From SW132 sp038150125 (GTDB lineage: Bacteria; Bacteroidota; Rhodothermia; Balneolales; Balneolaceae), in NCBI RefSeq assembly GCF_038150125.1, contig NZ_JBBVMF010000024.1:8668-72667 (forward strand): a DNA stretch of 64,000 bases. The letters run 5' to 3'. Each line of letters starts with the position of its first letter. The first letter of the stretch is position 1. The position numbers and the translations under genes were made by a program. Positions 8,187-17,458 of the stretch are shown piece after piece. The notes below the pieces were generated by a model, which was not told where the DNA came from, did not search any database, and saw nothing but the letters and a program-made list of their open reading frames with translations.

Positions 8187-9140
8187 ATGGATACACTTGC
8201 CCTCACAATGAAAGTTCGGCAGAAAGCCAGGGAACTTGGGTTTTACGCCTGTGGCTTTTCACGTGCCCAACAGCTGGATGCTGAAGCGCGCCGGCTTGAG
8301 CAGTGGCTGAATGAAGGGCGCCACGGAACTATGGGCTGGATGGAGAGAAATTTTGACAAACGAATCGATCCCACCAAGTTAGTCCCCGGTTCAAAAAGTG
8401 TGGTTAGCGTAATTGCAAGCTATCGTTATGAAGAAAACGAATTGGCAGACAGAAAAGCTGATCATCCAAAAATTGCTAAGTATGCCCGCGGACGCGATTA
8501 CCATAAAACGTTTAAGGGGATGCTAAAAAAACTTTTCAACTTCACGAAAGAGATCAACGGCGGCATCAACGGACGGTTTTTCGTTGACTCTGCACCGGTA
8601 ATGGATAAAGCCTGGGTGGAGCGGTCGGGCTTGGGCTGGATGGGAAAGAACGGAAACATGCTGAACAAGGAGCTTGGCTCGTGGTTCTTAATCGGCGAAA
8701 TGATTGTGGATATCCCGTTTGTATACGATACACCGGTGAGTGATCATTGCGGGTCCTGCACGCGCTGCCTGGATGCATGCCCTACGAATGCAATTTACGA
8801 GCCCTATAAAATTGACGCTGAAAAGTGCATCTCCTACCTTACCATAGAGCTGAAAGACAGAATACCTGACGAATTGAAAAAGGATCTCGGGGAGTGGGCA
8901 TTTGGCTGTGATATATGCCAGGATGTGTGCCCTTGGAACCGCAAAGCCGCCTATAGCTCAATTGAGGATTTTAAACCACGCCCTCAAATAATTTCACCGC
9001 CAGATCAAAAATCATGGAGTAATATTGACCAGGATCTGTTTGATGATCTCTTTGAAGGTTCTGCGGTTCGCCGTGCCACGCATAAATGGTTTACACGTAA
9101 TGCCGAAATTGCTGAAAAAAATATTCGTGTAAAAGATTAA
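8187..9140 (+). CDS. queG: Epoxyqueuosine reductase QueG
   Basis: QueG carries out the last step of queuosine synthesis in tRNA anticodons, reducing epoxyqueuosine with a cobalamin and two 4Fe-4S clusters. The 317-residue protein has the catalytic aspartate region FFVDSAPVMDKAW (Asp134) and GWMGKN, then a ferredoxin-like domain with CGSCTRCLDACP (188-199), an isolated Cys214 and CDICQDVCPWN (241-251). Together these supply the eight cluster ligands. This short form lacks the C-terminal HEAT repeats of longer QueG proteins. The start is the ATG at 8187; a second ATG at 8208 is possible. Confidence 0.95.
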   Translation: MDTLALTMKVRQKARELGFYACGFSRAQQLDAEARRLEQWLNEGRHGTMGWMERNFDKRIDPTKLVPGSKSVVSVIASYRYEENELADRKADHPKIAKYARGRDYHKTFKGMLKKLFNFTKEINGGINGRFFVDSAPVMDKAWVERSGLGWMGKNGNMLNKELGSWFLIGEMIVDIPFVYDTPVSDHCGSCTRCLDACPTNAIYEPYKIDAEKCISYLTIELKDRIPDELKKDLGEWAFGCDICQDVCPWNRKAAYSSIEDFKPRPQIISPPDQKSWSNIDQDLFDDLFEGSAVRRATHKWFTRNAEIAEKNIRVKD

Positions 9141-9275
9141 ACCTACAGATATGTAGGCAAACTATTCATTTCTATGGTCGTAAACTCGTCGCAATAACAA
9201 GCTGTATCAGTCGAAACGCATCCACCTGCAAAACAGTTGTATAACTGAACTTCAATTAATATAAAGAGGATAACG

Positions 9276-9542
9276 ATGCTTGACAAATTAGGTTATTTAG
9301 CGGCAGGGCTTGGATTTACATCAATTGCAGCCAGCATTGCTGCGTGGTATACAGAAAAAACTGAAGATGAGGAAGAAAATGCTCATGCTGAGAGAACCGG
9401 TATTTTTATCGGTCTCTGGCCACAGACATTTTTCGCTCTTGCCACCATTCTTTTTAAACTCAAAGAAATGGGCCATGACAAAGATGTTGAGCGCATTATT
9501 AAACGCCTTGAGACAAAAATGAATGAGTTAGGTAAAAAATAA
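9276..9542 (+). CDS. Small hypothetical membrane-associated protein
   Basis: The 88-residue protein begins at an ATG preceded by a fairly good purine-rich ribosome site (AAAGAGGATAACG). There is a hydrophobic N-terminal stretch (about 4-23), an acidic patch (EKTEDEEENAHAE), a second hydrophobic segment (42-62, IFIGLWPQTFFALATILFKL) and a basic amphipathic C-terminal helix. It looks like a two-helix membrane peptide with the charged loop between the helices. The family is not recognised. A strong terminator follows at 9572-9603, which supports a real, independently transcribed gene. Confidence 0.65.
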   Translation: MLDKLGYLAAGLGFTSIAASIAAWYTEKTEDEEENAHAERTGIFIGLWPQTFFALATILFKLKEMGHDKDVERIIKRLETKMNELGKK

Positions 9543-9571
9543 GCATAAATATACTTTATTGTCTCAATAAG

Positions 9572-9603
9572 CCTTTGGCTGCGGTGCAGCCAAAGGTTTT
9601 TTT
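9572..9603 (+). terminator. Strong Rho-independent terminator
   Basis: An 11-bp perfect stem (CCTTTGGCTGC with GCAGCCAAAGG), a 3-base loop and seven T residues follow the small membrane protein gene. In the opposite direction there is no T run, so the convergent AI-2E gene gets little help from it. Confidence 0.9.
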
Positions 9604-9610
9604 ATGTTTG

Positions 9611-10798
9611 TCATGTATCTTCACCAGTATCTTCAGAGTTAATACCATCTGCTTTTTTCTTTTTACCGTCCTTCTCATTACCCACCCGTTCGGAAAAATC
9701 ACTCATTTTTTCAGCAAGAACGCTTTTCCTCGATTTATATTCATCTGGTACAGTTCCCATCAGAAAGCCAATAGGTTTCAATGAGTCCACCTCATCAAAA
9801 ATCACTTTTAAAATGGCCCCCATTGGTATGATCAAAATCATACCAATAATTCCCCAGATTTGAGCCCCTATAAATAGCAACAATAGTGCAATAAATGCAT
9901 TGATACTCACCTTATTACCTACAATAATCGGTGTAAAGATATTCCCTTCCATCATTTGGATCACATAAAAGCCTGCCATAATTATGACCGGAATGAGCAG
10001 AGAATCCATCGTAAACAGTGAGTACAGCACTGGCAAAACAGCTCCAAACAGCGGGCCCACAAACGGGATGACATTGAGCATTGCAGCAAACGTTCCAAAA
10101 AAGACCGCATGTTCAATACCGATTATCAAAAGCATAGTTGAGTTTAGAACGGCAAGAATAAAAATTACGGCAATAATTCCGGTCAGATATCCCTGAACAA
10201 CTATTTTTACTTTATCAATGATTAGTTTTGTTGTACCGGATTCAACTTCACCTCTGCTCCCAAATAATCTCATAAAAAACTGCTTCAGAAAATCTCTGTA
10301 AAGTAGCATAAAAAACATTAATACGGGTACAAGAAAGATAGATGTTAACGCCGAAGCAGCACCGGCTAAACCGCTGGTCAGCGTTGAGGTATTCTCTCTA
10401 ATGATGTTCTGAATAGAATCGAGAATCATTTGAAAATCTATGATTTGCTCTATACCAAACCAGGATTCAAGGAATGCCTGAACATTGCCGGCAATCTCTT
10501 CAAACCGTTCTCGAAAAATGTCTGTGTCACCTGCAAAATCTGTAAGCTGCGAGTAGAAAAAGAAGCCGATCCCAAATAGAACCAGTAGGCCGCTGATGAT
10601 AGCAATCGGTACCGATAAATATCGCGGGATTTTATACCGCTCCATTAAGCCGCAAAACGGCGAGAGAAGAATTGAGAAAAATAGTGAAAAGAGCAGCGGC
10701 TGAATCAATGATTTTGCCACGATCATTGCATACACCGTCAACATTATTGCTGCTAAAATATAGGTGTATGTAGCAACCCACGATTGATTTTTATTCAT
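9611..10798 (-). CDS. AI-2E / PerM family transporter
   Basis: The 395-residue protein belongs to the AI-2E transporter (PerM, UPF0118) family: about eight membrane helices in the arrangement 2 + 1 + large loop + 5. The central amphipathic region (about 75-135) precedes the conserved block with NVIPFVGPLFGAVLP near residue 240-255 and NKVSINAFIALLLLFIGAQIWGI in the last third. Members export small molecules or Na+ ions, and many are uncharacterised, so the substrate is open. The polar tail of about 40 residues is Lys/Asp/Glu-rich. It heads a leftward run whose next upstream gene is 10826-11080, 27 bases away. Confidence 0.88.
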   Translation of the reverse strand: MNKNQSWVATYTYILAAIMLTVYAMIVAKSLIQPLLFSLFFSILLSPFCGLMERYKIPRYLSVPIAIISGLLVLFGIGFFFYSQLTDFAGDTDIFRERFEEIAGNVQAFLESWFGIEQIIDFQMILDSIQNIIRENTSTLTSGLAGAASALTSIFLVPVLMFFMLLYRDFLKQFFMRLFGSRGEVESGTTKLIIDKVKIVVQGYLTGIIAVIFILAVLNSTMLLIIGIEHAVFFGTFAAMLNVIPFVGPLFGAVLPVLYSLFTMDSLLIPVIIMAGFYVIQMMEGNIFTPIIVGNKVSINAFIALLLLFIGAQIWGIIGMILIIPMGAILKVIFDEVDSLKPIGFLMGTVPDEYKSRKSVLAEKMSDFSERVGNEKDGKKKKADGINSEDTGEDT

Positions 10799-10825
10799 AG
10801 TTATAATGGGGTAACGCCGGTAGTA

Positions 10826-11080
10826 TCAAAAACGGCGCTGGTATTTGTATTTTATTGGTTTCAAAACATCGTCCAGGCCATTTGTTTTAATCTCGTACAT
10901 TGTTGCGAGATACTGCCCCAGTTTACCGGATGGAAAGCCTTGCCGCTGAAACCACTCAAGGTAGTGCACCGGAAGGTCAGTAACATACCGTCCTACGTAC
11001 TGTCCGAACGGCATTTTGAACTGTACCATCTGAATTAAAAAATTCCGGTCAAATCCATCATGAGATTTATAATCATTCAT
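10826..11080 (-). CDS. DUF3820 family protein
   Basis: The 84-residue protein matches the DUF3820 family pattern: MPFGQYVGR (residues 23-31), DLPVHYLEWFQRQGFPSGKLG (35-55) and a conserved end with NGLDDVLKPI. The family is short, soluble and widespread in proteobacteria and Bacteroidota, and was once described as a putative quorum-sensing-regulated virulence factor; its biochemical role is unknown to me. The length is normal. It lies in the same direction as the AI-2E gene and the 11118 gene. Confidence 0.8.
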   Translation of the reverse strand: MNDYKSHDGFDRNFLIQMVQFKMPFGQYVGRYVTDLPVHYLEWFQRQGFPSGKLGQYLATMYEIKTNGLDDVLKPIKYKYQRRF

Positions 11081-11117
11081 TGAAGTACACCATCATAAAA
11101 TGATATTTAATAATTTT

Positions 11118-11399
11118 TCAGATATTTTTCCTTTTTGGTGTAAGCAGTCCAACAATCGTGACAAAAATTACAGATCCAATGATCGACCAGATGACCGGAA
11201 ATTCACTTCCTCCAATCTCTACGCTAAACAGCTCCGGCATGTTCAGCTGTACACTAATCCATGACCCAAACATCGCACCCACAAATCCTAAAACGATTGA
11301 TACAATACAGCCGCCTCGACTGTATCCTGCAATTGATTGTCCGATAGAGCCGCATATTCCAGCGATAAAAAGCAATAAAAGAAATTCAAGTAATGTCAT
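11118..11399 (-). CDS. GlsB/YeaQ/YmgE-type stress membrane protein
   Basis: The 93-residue protein has three hydrophobic helices (about 3-22, 30-50, 66-87) and the family's glycine-rich pattern, GSIGQSIAGYSRGG followed by VSIVLGFVGAMFGSWIS. These transglycosylase-associated, stress-induced membrane proteins are small and of poorly known function. The variable middle section (NMPELFSVEIGGSEF) is typical of Bacteroidota members. The start is a clear ATG. Confidence 0.85.
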   Translation of the reverse strand: MTLLEFLLLLFIAGICGSIGQSIAGYSRGGCIVSIVLGFVGAMFGSWISVQLNMPELFSVEIGGSEFPVIWSIIGSVIFVTIVGLLTPKRKNI

Positions 11400-11449
11400 A
11401 TCTCTAACAATTTATATGTGAATAATTAATTTTTGAGTCACTTACGTAT

Positions 11450-13279
11450 TTAATCTCCCATCACCACACCTTCTCTTCGCGGATCTGCTCCGCCAAAGTA
11501 GCCGTTTTCGATTTTTTGGATGGCCTGTAAACCACTTGTAAGTTCACTAACCGTTATGTCGTGCCCCATTGCCTTGAGAGCTTCGATCAACTCTTGCGGA
11601 AAACGATTGTCTTCAATAATCACCGGGCCGTTGTAAGCAGCAAAATTGGGTAAATTTATTGCCTCCTGTGCATTTAAATTCCAGTCCAGCATTCCTGTAA
11701 TTGCCTTGGCTGTGTAGTGAATGATTGCCGCCCCACCGGGAGACCCAACACTGGCCACAAAATCGCCGGTTTCAGCATCAAAAATAAGTGATGGACTCAT
11801 GCTTGATCGTGGTTGTTTATTAGGTTCTACCCTGTTGGCAATCGGGCGCCCTTCATCATCCAACGGTGTACGAGAGAAATCGGTCAGTTCATTGTTTAAA
11901 TGAAAACCACCTGGCAGCCCGGTGCCCCCGTCTGACATGATCCGGCTGCCAAATCCCTGTTCAATAGTTGTGGTCATGGAAACTGCCTGGCCGTATGGAT
12001 CAACAATACTAATATGCGATGTTCCTTTTTCGGGCTGCTCGGGATGAATTCCCCAAAAAGCTGTTCCTTCACCCGGATCACCGGCAGTTGCTTCTCCCAT
12101 ACTCATATCGGTTATCAGCTCCGACCGTTTTGCAAGGTAACTTGAGTCCAGCAGACTTTGCCAGCTGTTTGCGGGCGGATCCACAAATTCAGGATCGCCG
12201 ATGTAGAGTGCCCTGTCGGCAAAGGTCAGTTTTGATGACTCAAAATAGGTGTGCATCCAGTCAGTTGTGGGCAGCGAATCGCTGAAAGCCATGAAGTTAT
12301 GGTCGACCTCATATTGCTCTATAATTCCCAGAATTTGCATCACGGCGATATGGCCTGATGATGGCGGCGGCATTCCGCAAATTGTGTACGATTTCCAATC
12401 ATTACACATCATCTGAACCGTAAAAGATTGATCTGGGTAGTTCATGATATCTTCGACAGTCATCGTTCCCGGACGCTCATGAGATTGTACTCTATTGGCT
12501 ATATCCTGAGCAACATTACTGTTATAAAATCCATCCGCCCCCTGATCTGCAACATTTCTAAGGATCTCAGCCAAAGCAGGGTTTCGCAGTGTTGTTCCGA
12601 CAGAAAGCGCGTCGCCATTTTCATCATAATAAATATCTCGTGCGATAGGGTCGTCACGCAGCGATTGGTCGGCCTCCAGTAGTCCGTGAAGTCTCGGGCT
12701 GATGTTAAAACCCTCCTCTGCCAGGGTGATCGCCGGCGTAAAAAGATCACTCCAATCAAGGCGTCCATGATTTTTATGTGCCTCGTCAAGCATGGCAATT
12801 GTTCCCGGAATGCCCACCGCCATTCCGCTTCTTACAGATTCAGCGAACGATAGAAGCTCACCATCTTCTCTAAAAAACATTTTTCCATCAGCTCCGGCTG
12901 GTGCCTGCTCGCGACCGTTGTAGGCAAATTTCTCACCGTCATCATATGTGAGTAAAAATGCGCCGCCACCGATGCCGCTCGACTGCGGCTCCACCAGCGT
13001 CAGGACCATCTGCACGGCAATAGCCGCATCAACAGCTGAGCCACCAGCTTTTATAATTTGATACCCTGCATCTGTGGCGAGCGGATTCGCGGCCGCCACC
13101 GCGAATTCCGATGTTTGCCATCCAGGCTTTTCGGTATAGCCTGTCGAAAGTTCCGGTTGTTGTGGAATGGCATAGTCTACTGCTGATGGCGTGCGTTCTT
13201 CGCAGCCTGTAAATAAAATCAGCAGTACGATGAATAGGGCAGCTAAGAAGAGAAAATGTTTTTTGTGCATTTTTGGCAA
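11450..13279 (-). CDS. ggt: Gamma-glutamyltransferase, lipoprotein
   Basis: This enzyme hydrolyses or transfers the gamma-glutamyl group of glutathione and related peptides, usually in the periplasm. The 609-residue precursor starts with a signal peptide and lipobox LLILFTGC (Cys26). The N-terminal large subunit follows (LATDAGYQIIKAGGSAVDAAIA, GGGAFLL). The autocatalytic cleavage site precedes Thr420 in GTSHISIVD, where most members have TTH. The small-subunit residues FHLNNELTDFS and PRSSMSPS-like substrate-binding motif are present. The family matures by self-cleavage into two chains, with Thr420 as the new N-terminus and nucleophile. It appears monocistronic. Confidence 0.92.
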   Translation of the reverse strand: MPKMHKKHFLFLAALFIVLLILFTGCEERTPSAVDYAIPQQPELSTGYTEKPGWQTSEFAVAAANPLATDAGYQIIKAGGSAVDAAIAVQMVLTLVEPQSSGIGGGAFLLTYDDGEKFAYNGREQAPAGADGKMFFREDGELLSFAESVRSGMAVGIPGTIAMLDEAHKNHGRLDWSDLFTPAITLAEEGFNISPRLHGLLEADQSLRDDPIARDIYYDENGDALSVGTTLRNPALAEILRNVADQGADGFYNSNVAQDIANRVQSHERPGTMTVEDIMNYPDQSFTVQMMCNDWKSYTICGMPPPSSGHIAVMQILGIIEQYEVDHNFMAFSDSLPTTDWMHTYFESSKLTFADRALYIGDPEFVDPPANSWQSLLDSSYLAKRSELITDMSMGEATAGDPGEGTAFWGIHPEQPEKGTSHISIVDPYGQAVSMTTTIEQGFGSRIMSDGGTGLPGGFHLNNELTDFSRTPLDDEGRPIANRVEPNKQPRSSMSPSLIFDAETGDFVASVGSPGGAAIIHYTAKAITGMLDWNLNAQEAINLPNFAAYNGPVIIEDNRFPQELIEALKAMGHDITVSELTSGLQAIQKIENGYFGGADPRREGVVMGD

Positions 13280-13510
13280 TGAAAGAGTAAATAATTAAAA
13301 TATTTCCCGGAATTTAACTCACAGTAAATCACTGATCTCAAGCTATTTATACACCAGGACTTTTCATGACTCCTCTGAAAATACATGATCAGACTCTGTT
13401 TGTCATAGTATTTTTTATTCTTTTTTAACTCTCATCAAACTACACATCTACCCCGTACGCGCACTCCAAAGCCAGCCTTAATATCTGTGATCATCCGTCG
13501 TTAGGTCTAA

Positions 13511-15296
13511 TTATTCACCCACATAACCCGCCTCATCCTGCAGTGCCTCCATCGCGGCCGCGAGGTACACAAACGGCGCATTCCAGTTGATGGTGATTTC
13601 ATTTGAAGCGTAGGAACACCAGTCGTCAATATAGGAAAGCGCCGGCTGGTCTGATGGATAGATGCACTCGTCTTGTTGCCCTCGGTTCGGGCCACCTGCA
13701 ATCAAACCGGGAACAGGTTCGCGAAGTCCCCCCCTCCGACGGCCGATGGTGAATATTGAGCGGTGGTTTTGATCCGTAACCAGTCAAAAACGAATAGCCG
13801 GTGGCATTGCGCCCCAGCAGATAATCGAGATTTGTATGTGCATAATGAAGGTGTTGTGTGTCACCGGTCAATTGATAGGCGTACAAAAGCGCGATCGCCT
13901 GGTTACCTGCATGGCCCGAACTTCCCCAGTGATAGTTGCCTGCATCGCGGTCCATCACGGTTCCATAGCCCGTCTCAGAAACATTCTCTATCAATCTGTC
14001 AGCCATATCTAAAATCAACTGGTTTGCCTTTTCTACATTATCTGACGCATCTTCCGGCAATGATTCCCCCAAACGACTCAGTGTATAGTAAGCCAGGGTT
14101 TGAACATTTCCCCAGTTTGGAACGGAGGTTTCGTCCGAAGGAAACAGATCTACCTGATCCAAATACTGACGATCTTTTGTGGTGGCATAAAGCTCCGCCG
14201 CCGCCCAGATAAATTCATCGGAGGCATCGCCATCTCCATAGGCACCCGTTAGAATATCAGGATCGAACCGCTCGTTCATAGCGTTTTGATCGTATAGCTG
14301 ATCAGGATTCTCAAGCGCCCATTGCCACGCCATTTTTGATGCTACCAGTGTGGAATCTGCTAGCCCGGGTACTACATCATCAAACTCAGATAAAATCCTG
14401 GATGCCTGTGCCATGACCGCCGCAAAATTCACTGTGGCTGTTACGCTTTTTTGAATAACATAGCGTGTTTCTTTTGCCTCAACCGGCATGATTTTGCCTG
14501 AGAAATTAGCCGTTGTCAGTTTGTGATAGACACCGCCGTCAGCCGGATCCTGCATATTGAGAAACCACCTTAGATTCCAAAGGTTTTCATTCAGCACATC
14601 AGGTAGCCCATTGCCCGATTCCGGGATATTGACATTAAACCCTGATATATATTCCGGATAATCTTCATAAAGGGAAAAAAGAGTTGCCATAGAAATTCCC
14701 GAATTCACCGAATACTTATTATAGTCGCCCGCATCATACCAGCCTCTTGGAGCAGATATCACAGAATTTGCTGGCCGTTCTGATGTAGCCGCAGACGGAT
14801 GAACAACAACCAGCCTATCCGGATGACCTGCCGGCCTCGCCCACTTACCACCGAACTCGTAAGGAATCCCAGTTGATGCACGCTGATGATAATATCCCTT
14901 CAGCCCGGCTTTGGCAGCATCTTCGTAAATATTTGGCGAAACTGTAAATTGATAAGAGTAGCCCAGTTTCGTAATCCAGACAATATATGTTCCCGTTTCA
15001 CTGAAATCTGAAAAATCGGCAATACGAACACGCTCACCTGAGTTTGGAGAATCACGAATCGGACTCAGCTGGCCGGAGTATAGCGTGTCTGAAAAATCGG
15101 GAGTGAGTACATAAAACAGATCCGGCTCTCCTTCCGTCACAACAGCTTGTTTCGGGCTGTGTGGATAATAACCAACCTGGTTCAAATGAATGGATTCCGA
15201 TAAATGCTGACTGAGTCCATTGGAAATGCCAAGTAGTACAATTAAAAAAGCTGCGGCTGTTCTCATCGTTTTCTGCCTGAATAATTTTAATTTCAT
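13511..15296 (-). pseudogene. GH9 endoglucanase, frameshifted in a G7 tract
   Basis: A glycoside hydrolase family 9 enzyme (endo-1,4-beta-glucanase type). The main frame (15296 down to 13626) gives a signal peptide (about 1-29), an N-terminal Ig-like CelD domain (32-120) and most of the (alpha/alpha)6 catalytic domain, including the WYDAGDY catalytic Asp motif (residues 186-192) and the GYGSKPPLNIHHRPSE active-site loop. The reading then shifts at a run of seven C on the plus strand (13728-13734). The correct C-terminus continues in another frame (LREPVPGLIAGGPNRGQQDE... to a stop at 13511) and holds the catalytic Glu in SYASNEITINWNAP. Reading six bases instead of seven restores one protein of about 594 residues. 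As written, the product lacks the general acid. A sequencing error or phase variation would explain it equally well. Confidence 0.85.
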
Positions 15297-15460
15297 ATGT
15301 TATTCGGTTGTTACTCAATCATTACCATGAAAGTTAAGATAGTATAGGCCTGATGGATCATTTATTCAATTTGGTTTATTAATCATTGATCACTCCCAAT
15401 ATTCCTGCAGCCTGCAAGCTTTATCTTAACATATTTCAATATTATACGTACTGTGTCAGG

Positions 15461-17257
15461 ATGAATAACTTAAAATATTTAGACATGACATCTGCGATAC
15501 GAACCGGCATATTCTTGCTCATTATATTTGCCCTGCCCTCCCTGCTGTTTGCGAATGAGTACACAATTCCCACAATCGATGTAGACGTCAGGGTCACTGA
15601 CGACGGACGTGTACAGATCACAGAGCATCGCACATATGTATTTAACGGAGACTTTAGCTGGGCAGATTACAGTCTTCCAAAAGATGGGTTTACAGAGATA
15701 GAATCGATATCAGTTTCTGAAAATGGCACTGCCTACATCAACCAAAATACAGACGAAACCGGCACCTTTTCGGTTTCTGAAAGTGATAATGCGTTTATCA
15801 TTAAATGGAACTATGACGCGTCTGATACAACCCGCACATTCACTCTTTCTTACACATTAAACGGGGCGGTTGCGATAGGGCCGGATTGGAGTGAGTTTTT
15901 CTGGAATTACCTTTCAGCGAGCAGGGAAAAATCAACCGACACATTTAACCTGGCCTTTCGCCTTCCAGGAACTCTTTCACAGGACTCTCTATATACTTTT
16001 ACCCGAAGTGAGGCAGACAATTTTGACTTTACCTACATCTCAAACGGGTATGATATATCAGGTGAGTCCATTTCAAGACGTCAATCAGCCCGTATACGCA
16101 CTCTGTTTCCCACTTCTTTGTTTGATGCAGAGAGCGTTAGCATAACCCACCCTAATCTTCAGCTCGAATCGGTTCTAGCAGATGAAGAAGCCTATCGTGA
16201 AGCTTGAAGAAAACAGGCAGAGTGGGATGCCTATGCCGAATCCATCACACCGGCTGCCACGATAATTTTATGCCTGCTTAGCCTGCTCGTCTTTGTAACC
16301 TTATATCGAAAATTTGGTAAGAGATATTCCACCTCTTCACTCTCTACAAGGGAAACCCTCGTCATTCCGGGTCAGCAGCCTCCGGCTATAATCGGCCGCC
16401 TGATGACAGCCCGGCAAACATCATCTAATCATCTGATAGCAACTTTGTTCAACTTATCACGCCGGGGATGGTTCACGATCACAGAAGAAAAGTCAGATAA
16501 GGAAGGTTGGTTTTCATCTGAAGAAACCAAATACAGAGTGGAGATGCCGGATCGGGAAAAAGAACCTGGTGACACCTTGAAAAAACATGAAGAGATGGTA
16601 ATTGATTTTTCAAAACAGCGAATATCTGAAGGCAACGATACATTTGATGAGCTATTTAAAGGGACTGATAGCGACGTTTCAAAGTGGTATAGAAAATGGG
16701 TAAAACAGGTAAAACAGGAGTTTGAAGATAAGAACTGGATCGACAAGAGCAGCTATACCGGTGTGATAATTAACTTTTTATTCCAATGCATTCTCCTTAT
16801 CGCATCCGTTGTACTCCTGGTGAATGGGTCACCCGTAGCACTCATTGCATTGTCCTTCACGGTACTTGCAAACATCAGCTCATTATTCATCATCCGGCGG
16901 ACGCGTGAAGGTGAAGAAATTTATTCCAAATGGAAGGCTTATGCCGATGGCTTGAAGAATGCAGACAAACGCACCATCAGAATGGAGATGCTCGACAGGC
17001 ATTTTATCTATGCCACGGCACTCCATCTTAGTAAAAATCAGATCGAAACGCTGCTCGATTCCACCACTGAGCCTGCCAACATGGTAATCCCGTGGATTAT
17101 TCTCACGCATGGATCTACCGCAAATGCTGCATCGGTCGCTTCATCAATTTCAACTCTTGCTGCAAGTGGAACCTCTTCTTTTACAGGGTCCACGGCAGGT
17201 GGCACCGGGGCTACGGTAGGAACTGCTGGCGGAGGCGCTTCCGGTGGAGCAGGCTAA
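15461..17257 (+). pseudogene. DUF2207 membrane protein interrupted by in-frame TGA
   Basis: A DUF2207-type predicted membrane protein: signal peptide (from ATG 15461 or 15485), an extracytoplasmic beta-rich domain (EYTIPTIDVDVRVTDDGRVQITEHRTY onward), a first membrane helix, a charged cytosolic section, a second hydrophobic pair and a Gly-rich C-terminus (GGTGATVGTAGGGASGG). A TGA at 16205-16207 stops the frame at EAYREA. The same frame continues without another stop (RKQAEWDAYAES, then the first helix) to 17257. One substitution, for example CGA to TGA, accounts for it. Restart at ATG 16403 would give an isolated C-terminal half. Many neighbours end normally in TGA, so recoding is unlikely. 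Confidence 0.8.
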
Positions 17258-17390
17258 AGAAAAGCTCGGCGACTGGGCGTAAATTTAATATCCTGTTCTC
17301 TTCGTCACTAAACTCACTTCAACATTTAACGGTCACATTCCGATTTCCGCAATACAGTACTGTTGTTAACCCGAATTTTAGTTTAGTAAT

Positions 17391-17421
17391 AAAAAAACCG
17401 CCGGTTTACCGACGGTTTTTT
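17391..17421. terminator. Bidirectional terminator between convergent genes
   Basis: An A run, a GC stem (CCGCCGG against CCGACGG with one mismatch), a TTTA loop and a T run form a hairpin usable in both directions, between the DUF2207 gene and the convergent BON-domain gene. Confidence 0.8.
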
Positions 17422-17458
17422 AAGAATCGTAATAATGTGCCTCTAAGGGTAAGTATTA

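Noticed and set aside
13763..14212. Long plus-strand frame opposite the GH9 gene
   Set aside because: It is the mirror of a strongly conserved coding region and has no recognisable protein features.
16205..16207. TGA read as selenocysteine or stop readthrough
   Set aside because: No SECIS-like hairpin was seen just after it, the family has no Cys at this point, and the flanking residues suggest a lost Arg codon.
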